In this document: positions 50,829 through 55,599 of the stretch, piece by piece | Numbering within the stretch: position 1 is the stretch's first letter | Layout of the letters: each line of letters opens with the position of its first letter | Assembly (NCBI GenBank): GCA_903925075.1 | Contig: CAIYDQ010000196.1 | Span: 1 to 55,599, forward strand | Direction: 5' to 3' | Source of the DNA: an uncultured Geobacter sp. | GTDB taxonomy: Bacteria; Desulfobacterota; Desulfuromonadia; Geobacterales; Geobacteraceae | DNA: 55,599 bases | Translations under genes and position numbers: made by a program | The notes under the pieces: generated by a model | Told to the model about the DNA's origin: nothing | Database searches by the model: none | Seen by the model: the letters and a program-made list of their open reading frames with translations, nothing else

Positions 50829-50925
50829 GCAAATTGCGGCGGGTCGGTTCCGAATGAGGAGGGGAATAGAGGTAAGTGACTGAAGTATCGACCTTAACCG
50901 CGAGCCGGGGGGCCGCGGAGCGCTC

Positions 50926-50941
50926 CGACGACATTTCGTCG
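50926..50941. promoter_or_regulatory. Palindromic operator 2
   Basis: CGACGACATTTCGTCG, same arms as operator 1, about 208 bases upstream of the -24 element. Confidence 0.7.
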
Positions 50942-50944
50942 TAA

Positions 50945-50960
50945 CGACGATATATCGTCG
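50945..50960. promoter_or_regulatory. Palindromic operator 3
   Basis: CGACGATATATCGTCG, centred 19 bases from operator 2, so the two could bind adjacent dimers. It lies 20 bases past the regulator gene stop. The rest of the 358-base gap 50623-50980 shows only the promoter and a GC-rich palindrome (CGGAGCGCTCCG). Confidence 0.7.
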
Positions 50961-50980
50961 GAGTTGAAAGCCGTCGCTAT

Positions 50981-52972
50981 TTAATTCGTCGCCTGTTCGC
51001 CTCCCCTTCTGATCCCCAATTTTTTCATCCTGGAGTTGAGGGTGGTCGGCTTCAGGCCCAGTATCTGGGCGGCGCCGTTTGCCCCCCGGATCCGCCAGCC
51101 GGTTTTTTCCAGCACGGCATTGATGTGCCTGCGCTCCAGGTCCTCGATGGTCATCGGCAGGGCGACAGCGGCGGAGGGCGCGGCGGCCGGCACCTCGACC
51201 GTCAAGGTGGCTCCGGCGCTCAGGATCATAGCCCTTTCCACCAGGTTGCGCAGCTCCCTGACGTTTCCCGGCCAGTAATAGCGCTCCATGAGCTCCATGT
51301 TTTTCTTGGGGATGCGCTCAATCGCCTTGCCGAAGACCTTGCCGAACTCCTCGACCATCGACCACACCAGCAGCGGGATGTCCTCCCGCCTCTCGCGCAG
51401 CGGAGGGACCGATATCGGGAAGACGTTCAGCCGGTAATAGAGATCCTCGCGAAACCTCCCCTCGCTGACGGCCTGCACCAGGTTGCGGTTGGTGGCGGCG
51501 ACGATCCTCACGTCCACCGCCACCGGTTTCGGGCTTCCCAGCCGCTCGAATTGCCCCTCCTGCAGCACCCGCAGCAGCTTCGACTGAAGTTCCAGGGGGA
51601 GCTCGGCCACCTCGTCGAGGAAGATGGTGGAGCCGTCGGCCGCCTCGAAACGGCCGATCTGGCTGGAAGTGGCCCCAGTGTAGGCGCCCTTCTCATGCCC
51701 GAAAAGTTCGGCCTCGATGAGCGAACCCGGTAAGGCGGCGCAGTTCACCTTGACCATGGCGCGGGCCCGGCGCGGGCTCAAGTTGTGAATGGCCTTGGCG
51801 ATCAACTCCTTGCCGGTGCCGGTCTCGCCGAGGATCAGCACGGTGGAGTCGGTCACCGCCACCTGCTCCAACTGCACCAGGGCCTTCTTGATCCCCTCCG
51901 ACTTGCCGATGATCTCGTCGTGCTTGTGCTCCACGCTGATCTGATCGCGCAGGTAGATGTTCTCCGCCTCCAGCCGGTCCTTCAGGCGCTTGATCTCGGC
52001 GAGCGCGTCCTGGATCTTTTGGTCGGTGCGCTTTCGCTCCACGGCGTTGGCGAAGATTTCCCACAGGAAGCGGAGCCTTTGTATCAGCCCGTCGGACCAT
52101 TCCCTTTTGCCGCGGTAGGAGACGAAGGTGATGGAGCCCACCACCGGGCCGCCGACGCTGGCCGGGATGAACATGATCGATTTGATGCCGCCGTGATCCC
52201 TGGCGTACTGTTTTTCGCGCCAAAAGGTGTCGGGAAGCTCCTCGATGTCGGAAACCCTGAAGATCTCCCCTTTGCGGACCATGCTGACCCAGACCGGTAT
52301 CAGCCCGACGATCACGGCGGGCGGCTGCTTTATTCCCGGCACGGAGTAGGAGTGGGTGATGGTCAGGCTGTCGTCGTCGGGCGAGAGGTGCCAGATGGTG
52401 CTGCGGTCGAAGCCCAGGAACTCCACCACCTTGCGCAGTCCCTGCTCGATTTTGCTGTCCACCTCGCTCACCGGGACGTTGATGAAGGTGGTCGACAGTT
52501 CGGAGAGCAGAGCCTCCACCTTCAGGCGTTCGGCCTGCACGCGCTCTTTGATTTTCTGCTCGGTGACGTCCTGAACGGTCAGGCCGCAGCGGGTGACGGT
52601 GCCGTCTTCCGCGATCAGGGGGTGGCAGCAGACCAGCCAGAACCTGCGCTCGGAGGAGTCGTCCGGCAAGGCCTTGTGCACCACGACTTCGTGCTCGACG
52701 AAGGGGACCGATTCGGTCATGGTCCGCAAGAGCACCGGTTCGATGGCCGAGGCGACCAGCGGGTCGAGTTCGCGCACCGTTTTGCCCAGATGCTCCCCGA
52801 CCGCGATGCCGTCGATGATCCCCATGCGGTTGTTGAGATAGATGTAGCGCAAATCCCGGTCGATGATCGCGATGCCGAACTGGGCTTGCTCGAACAACTG
52901 CTCGAAGTTGCTGAACTTCCCCAGGAAAAAATCCCGATAGCTTTCCGACTGCTTATTTTCCATTCTCATCAT
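50981..52972 (-). CDS. Sigma-54-dependent activator with PAS and GAF domains
   Basis: Encodes 663 residues from ATG 52972 (AAGGTG upstream; further Met codons at residues 2 and 4). Domains: PAS about 22-140, GAF about 155-312, coiled coil about 313-350, AAA+ about 353-590 with Walker A GETGTGKE (382-389) and the sigma-54 contact loop GAYTGA (429-434; Tyr replaces the usual Phe), and a Fis-type helix-turn-helix at the C-terminus. There is no phosphorylated receiver, so it probably senses a small molecule through PAS or GAF. Three palindromes and a sigma-54 promoter lie directly downstream. Confidence 0.94.
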   Translation of the reverse strand: MMRMENKQSESYRDFFLGKFSNFEQLFEQAQFGIAIIDRDLRYIYLNNRMGIIDGIAVGEHLGKTVRELDPLVASAIEPVLLRTMTESVPFVEHEVVVHKALPDDSSERRFWLVCCHPLIAEDGTVTRCGLTVQDVTEQKIKERVQAERLKVEALLSELSTTFINVPVSEVDSKIEQGLRKVVEFLGFDRSTIWHLSPDDDSLTITHSYSVPGIKQPPAVIVGLIPVWVSMVRKGEIFRVSDIEELPDTFWREKQYARDHGGIKSIMFIPASVGGPVVGSITFVSYRGKREWSDGLIQRLRFLWEIFANAVERKRTDQKIQDALAEIKRLKDRLEAENIYLRDQISVEHKHDEIIGKSEGIKKALVQLEQVAVTDSTVLILGETGTGKELIAKAIHNLSPRRARAMVKVNCAALPGSLIEAELFGHEKGAYTGATSSQIGRFEAADGSTIFLDEVAELPLELQSKLLRVLQEGQFERLGSPKPVAVDVRIVAATNRNLVQAVSEGRFREDLYYRLNVFPISVPPLRERREDIPLLVWSMVEEFGKVFGKAIERIPKKNMELMERYYWPGNVRELRNLVERAMILSAGATLTVEVPAAAPSAAVALPMTIEDLERRHINAVLEKTGWRIRGANGAAQILGLKPTTLNSRMKKLGIRRGGEQATN

Positions 52973-52998
52973 GGCACCTTGCTGCAACCGCCACCGCT

Positions 52999-53445
52999 TC
53001 AACGCGACAGGTAGCCGGCATGATCGACCACCATCCCGGGCGCGCCCTGTTCCATGGCCAGGCGCAGATCGTGAGGGATCGGCATTTTGACCATGGTCTT
53101 GGCGTCGAGTATCACGCGCACCGTTTCCGCCGTGACGATGACGTTCTCCTCTCCGGCGATGCGGATGTCGGTGGCGATGGTAAAAGAGGTTTTCCCCAGG
53201 TGCTTTACCGACACCGAGATGGCGAGCACCTGGTCGAACCTGGCCGGAGCCTTCCACTGTATGGTCTGCTTGACCAGTTGGTAATCGAGGTGGCCATCCA
53301 CCAGATTTTCGCCGAAAGGGAGGCAACGAAGGAATTCGTTGGCGGCAAGCCCGACATAGTTGCCGTAATGGGCGTTGAAAACTACCTTCTGCATGTCGCA
53401 TTCGCAGTAACGAACGCGCAGGTAATAGCAAAAACGGTCATCCAT
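52999..53445 (-). CDS. Acyl-CoA thioesterase (4HBT hotdog family)
   Basis: Encodes 148 residues. I start at ATG 53445 (GGAGGA upstream) although the frame continues 17 codons further. The hotdog fold shows YLRVRYCECDMQKVVFNAHY with the family Asp, and NYVGLAANEFLRCLPFG, as in 4-hydroxybenzoyl-CoA thioesterase and YbgC. It hydrolyses acyl- or aryl-CoA esters. The regulator gene starts 26 bases after its stop, so the two are co-transcribed and the enzyme probably belongs to the same pathway as the large operon, perhaps to release trapped CoA. Confidence 0.85.
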   Translation of the reverse strand: MDDRFCYYLRVRYCECDMQKVVFNAHYGNYVGLAANEFLRCLPFGENLVDGHLDYQLVKQTIQWKAPARFDQVLAISVSVKHLGKTSFTIATDIRIAGEENVIVTAETVRVILDAKTMVKMPIPHDLRLAMEQGAPGMVVDHAGYLSR

Positions 53446-53506
53446 GCTAGAAAGATCCTCCGTCGTGTTATCGCTTTTTCGCCGAACAGGCGACAAAGGC
53501 AGCTGG

Positions 53507-53535
53507 AATCTATACCGTAGCCAAAATCAAGTCAA
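53507..53535 (-). promoter_or_regulatory. Candidate sigma-70 promoter for thioesterase-regulator operon
   Basis: Minus strand TTGACT, 17 bases, TAGATT, about 60 bases upstream of the thioesterase start. Confidence 0.4.
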
Positions 53536-53546
53536 GCATCAAGCAA

Positions 53547-53619
53547 GGAGGGAGAGCCTCGGCAAAAGCCGGTAGGATGCGGTGAACATCGTGAACCGCA
53601 TCGTTTCCGCGGCTCCCCC
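53547..53619. repeat. REP-like long palindrome
   Basis: GGAGAGCCTCGG at the left faces CCGCGGCTCCCC at the right, with GATGCGGT and ACCGCATC forming an inner stem. It shares the GAGCCTCGGC tip with the elements at 25322 and 41250. The rest of the gap 53446-53839 shows no gene. Confidence 0.65.
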
Positions 53620-53839
53620 TGTAGCAGCGACATTGCATCCTTGCAAAAAAACATTTCATTCATGCAAAAGTGCTTTCACGACTGAAATGATCAGCGGCCC
53701 GCCGTGAGCAGCTCCAGCACCCGCGCACGGGCCGTGCAGCCCCTAATGGCGGGCCTTTGCGGTGCCAGACGCCCGCCTGCCGGAGTTGGCCCGTCTCTTG
53801 CTGCGCTTGCGCGAAAACCGAAAAAAATGGGAGGATTCT

Positions 53840-54424
53840 ATGAGCAATACCGTGTTGCTGCTGCTGGATTACGTCAACGACATTGTGCATCCCGAGGGGA
53901 AGTTGGGGGGGGCGGGTTATGCCGCGCAGGTAACGGAACGGGACGTCCTGACCAAAGCCAATCAGGCAGCCTTGGCCGCCCGCGCCGCCAACGTGCCGGT
54001 GATTTTCGTGCGGGTCGGCTTCTCGCCGGACTACCGCGAATGCCCGGAAGGCTCGCCCCTGTTCTCCGGCGCCAAACAGTACGGCGCGCTGGCTCTGGGC
54101 GGCTGGGCCACCGAGATTCATGCGGCGATTCCCGTGGAGGCCAGCGACTACCTGATCACCAAACACCGGGTGAGCGCTTTTTACTCGACCTCCCTGGAGG
54201 CCATTTTGCGCAAACTGGACACGAAGACGCTGCTGCTCGGCGGCGTGGCCACCAACCTGGTCGTGCAGACCACCGCGCTTGCCGCGCATGATCGGGACTA
54301 CCGGGTGGTGATTCTGGAAGATCTTTGCTCGGCCTTCACCCGCCAGGATCATGACGGCGCCATCGCCAACCTCGGCAACGTCGCCGTCATCGCCAAGAGC
54401 AGCGAAATCGCCGGCTACCTGTAA
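53840..54424 (+). CDS. Isochorismatase-like hydrolase lacking the nucleophilic Cys
   Basis: Encodes 194 residues from ATG 53840 (GGGAGG upstream). The cysteine-hydrolase fold is clear: LLLLDYVNDIVHP with Asp10, YLITKHRVSAFYST with Lys108, and GGVATNLVVQTTALAAHD. The third triad residue, usually Cys in GVATxxCV, is Val141. True isochorismatases also lack that Cys, whereas nicotinamidases and N-carbamoyl hydrolases need it. So it is either an isochorismatase-type vinyl-ether hydrolase or an inactive relative. No siderophore genes are nearby. Confidence 0.8.
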   Translation: MSNTVLLLLDYVNDIVHPEGKLGGAGYAAQVTERDVLTKANQAALAARAANVPVIFVRVGFSPDYRECPEGSPLFSGAKQYGALALGGWATEIHAAIPVEASDYLITKHRVSAFYSTSLEAILRKLDTKTLLLGGVATNLVVQTTALAAHDRDYRVVILEDLCSAFTRQDHDGAIANLGNVAVIAKSSEIAGYL

Positions 54425-54430
54425 CGAATC

Positions 54431-54469
54431 CATCCCCGGTGCAGGCGCCGATGGCCTGCACCGGGGATG
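54431..54469. terminator. Perfect 16-bp hairpin after the isochorismatase-like gene
   Basis: CATCCCCGGTGCAGGC pairs exactly with GCCTGCACCGGGGATG around a 7-base loop, 6 bases past the stop codon. It has no T-run of its own. Confidence 0.5.
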
Positions 54470-54485
54470 AAGAGAGCGGCTACCA

Positions 54486-54536
54486 AAATAGGAGACGGGA
54501 TGCGCCACAAACCGCATCCCGTCTCCTATTTGTTTT
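54486..54536. terminator. Rho-independent terminator
   Basis: AAATAGGAGACGGGATGCG pairs with CGCATCCCGTCTCCTATTT (19 bp) and is followed by TGTTTTT; the minus strand has a T-rich flank too. It separates the convergent isochorismatase-like and Usp genes. Confidence 0.8.
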
Positions 54537-54628
54537 TACGCCGCGAAACATCCCCCGCATCTGGTTTATTCCGAAGTATTGCCCTCCGGTTTTCGGCACG
54601 CCGAAATGGCCCAACTGGGACATCCCGG

Positions 54629-55441
54629 CTAATGCGAGATCAGCATGGGCACGGTCATGTGGTTCAGCAGGTGCTTGGCTACCGGGCTCAACGAGTAGCC
54701 GCGATGCGACGCCGTGAACGCCCCCATGACCAGCAGATCGATCTTCTTCTCAAAGGCGTGATTGAGCAGCAGATCGCCGACGGTGATGTCAAAACCGGCA
54801 TAGATGTGTTCGTGGTCGGCCGCCACCTGGTGCTGCGCCAGGTGCGAACGGATGTTGCTCACGTCGTCGTCCAGAAAGCTCGGGTTCTCTTCGTCGGGGG
54901 AGTCGATGGTCACCACCCCTACCAACTGGGCCTTTTCCAGGATGGGCATGGCGTCCCGGATGGAGCGCGACGCCTCTCGGCCCGAGCGCCAGGCGACCAT
55001 CACCCGCGATCCCGTCAGCGTAAAGCCGCCGGAACGAGGCACGACCAAAAGCGGACAGGCTGCCCCCAGGCCGAGCGCCGACAGATCGTAGGTGGCGCTT
55101 GACTCCGTTTGGGAGGAGGCCGGCTGGCCGACGATCATCAGGTCGCTGTAGTAGCTGTAGCGGCTGAGGATCTCGGTCACGCTTACCCCGATCACGTTCC
55201 AGTCCACGTAGAGCCATTCGGCCGAGACCCCCGCCCGCGAGGTCCTTTCCTTGAACATCTCCTCGGCCTGCCGCGCCGCCCCCGCATCCCGCCCGTCGCT
55301 GGGCGCGTAGTAGGCGTGCGACACCGCGTAAATTCCCTTCAAATGGGCCTGGTGGGTGAGCGCCAGGCCGATCGCCAGGTCGAGTCTTTCCGGATAGCCG
55401 GGAGAGTGATCGATGTGCAACAGCATATCCTTGAGTGCCAT
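54629..55441 (-). CDS. Universal stress protein, two UspA-like domains
   Basis: Encodes 270 residues: two UspA-like halves (about 1-138 and 145-270). The first begins MLLHIDHSPGYPERL and ends in CPLLVVPRSG. The second begins SRVMVAWRSGREASRS and ends with MGAFTASHRGYSLSPVAKHL and VPMLISH, the expected ATP-loop region, although the GxxG spacing is not perfect. Tandem Usp proteins respond to starvation and stress. It has a GGAGA site before ATG 55441 and lies between the livF end and a terminator. Confidence 0.88.
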   Translation of the reverse strand: MALKDMLLHIDHSPGYPERLDLAIGLALTHQAHLKGIYAVSHAYYAPSDGRDAGAARQAEEMFKERTSRAGVSAEWLYVDWNVIGVSVTEILSRYSYYSDLMIVGQPASSQTESSATYDLSALGLGAACPLLVVPRSGGFTLTGSRVMVAWRSGREASRSIRDAMPILEKAQLVGVVTIDSPDEENPSFLDDDVSNIRSHLAQHQVAADHEHIYAGFDITVGDLLLNHAFEKKIDLLVMGAFTASHRGYSLSPVAKHLLNHMTVPMLISH

Positions 55442-55508
55442 AGAGTCTCCTTGAGGTAGCTGATTCTTGCCAGCCGCCCGCTCGCCGGCAGGCCGACGAA
55501 CGGCGGCT

Positions 55509-55599
55509 CTAGCCTCCCAGATAGGCGGAAACCACGTGCGGGTCTTCCAGCAGATCCGAGGCCTTTCCTTCCATGATGATGCGCCCCGCCTCCATCACG
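55509..55599 (-). CDS. livF: Branched-chain amino acid ABC transporter ATP-binding protein LivF (C-terminus only)
   Basis: Only the last 29 codons and stop are inside the window; the gene continues beyond base 55599. The residues VMEAGRIIMEGKASDLLEDP followed by VVSAYLGG are the usual end of LivF, which with LivG powers high-affinity uptake of branched-chain and related amino acids. It fits the amino-acid-catabolism reading of the large operon to its left on the same strand. Confidence 0.85.
   Translation of the reverse strand, partial: VMEAGRIIMEGKASDLLEDPHVVSAYLGG

Overview
The window looks like a chromosome segment from a Geobacter-type anaerobe (Desulfuromonadia/Geobacterales). Supporting signs are high GC, the gene order pheA-tyrA-aroA-cmk-ispH-rpsA-ihfB, an HDOD protein, CheX-like and ANTAR regulators, a chemoreceptor, and a ferredoxin-dependent 2-oxoacid oxidoreductase operon under a sigma-54 activator. 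I infer this from proteins and gene order recognised by eye; no database search was run.

Layout. 1-3.1 kb: small secreted and lipoprotein genes and a DUF5666 repeat protein whose 5' end looks damaged. 3.1-7.3 kb: an AT-richer accessory patch beside a tRNA-Leu(UAA) gene. It holds a chemoreceptor, a TumE/TumA toxin-antitoxin pair whose toxin gene has an in-frame TGA, a TPR protein, and a decayed second copy of the antitoxin/TPR/tRNA 3' end on the other side of the chemoreceptor. 7.3-14.5 kb: a minus-strand core operon for aromatic amino acid synthesis, CMP kinase, isoprenoid synthesis, ribosomal protein S1 and IHF-beta. 14.6-20 kb: an efflux-type ABC system (adaptor, ATPase, two FtsX-like permeases), interrupted by a nested palindrome. 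20-25 kb: DUF503, a beta-propeller lipoprotein, RdgC, MnmA and an HDOD protein. 25.4-31.4 kb: a YbhGFSR-like ABC-2 exporter with two separate ATPases. Three of its spacers, the stretch beyond its last gene and several nearby loci carry 9-bp tandem repeats. 31.5-38.1 kb: ANTAR regulator, HtpX behind an attenuator-like leader, TerC, CorC/HlyC, CheX-like protein, an archaeal-type AdoMet synthetase and FxsA.

38.3-50.6 kb is the most interesting part: an apparent 12.3-kb minus-strand operon. In transcription order it encodes a BadF/HgdC-type ATPase activator, a lone 2-hydroxyacyl-CoA dehydratase-type subunit, an NDP-forming acyl-CoA synthetase, a CoA-transferase, a PaaK-type ligase, IorA, IorB, and two repeats of a tandem-ACT protein plus a ketopantoate-reductase-like dehydrogenase. 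Upstream lie a good sigma-54 promoter (50703-50718), three 16-bp palindromes CGACGA-N4-TCGTCG, and the gene for a PAS-GAF-AAA-Fis activator preceded by an acyl-CoA thioesterase. I read this as a regulated catabolic module for aryl or other 2-oxoacids, probably from amino acids. The C-terminus of LivF (amino acid ABC transporter) at the right edge fits. Its substrate and the reaction of the lone dehydratase-like protein cannot be read from sequence.

53.8-55.6 kb: an isochorismatase-like hydrolase, a double-domain universal stress protein, and the truncated livF.
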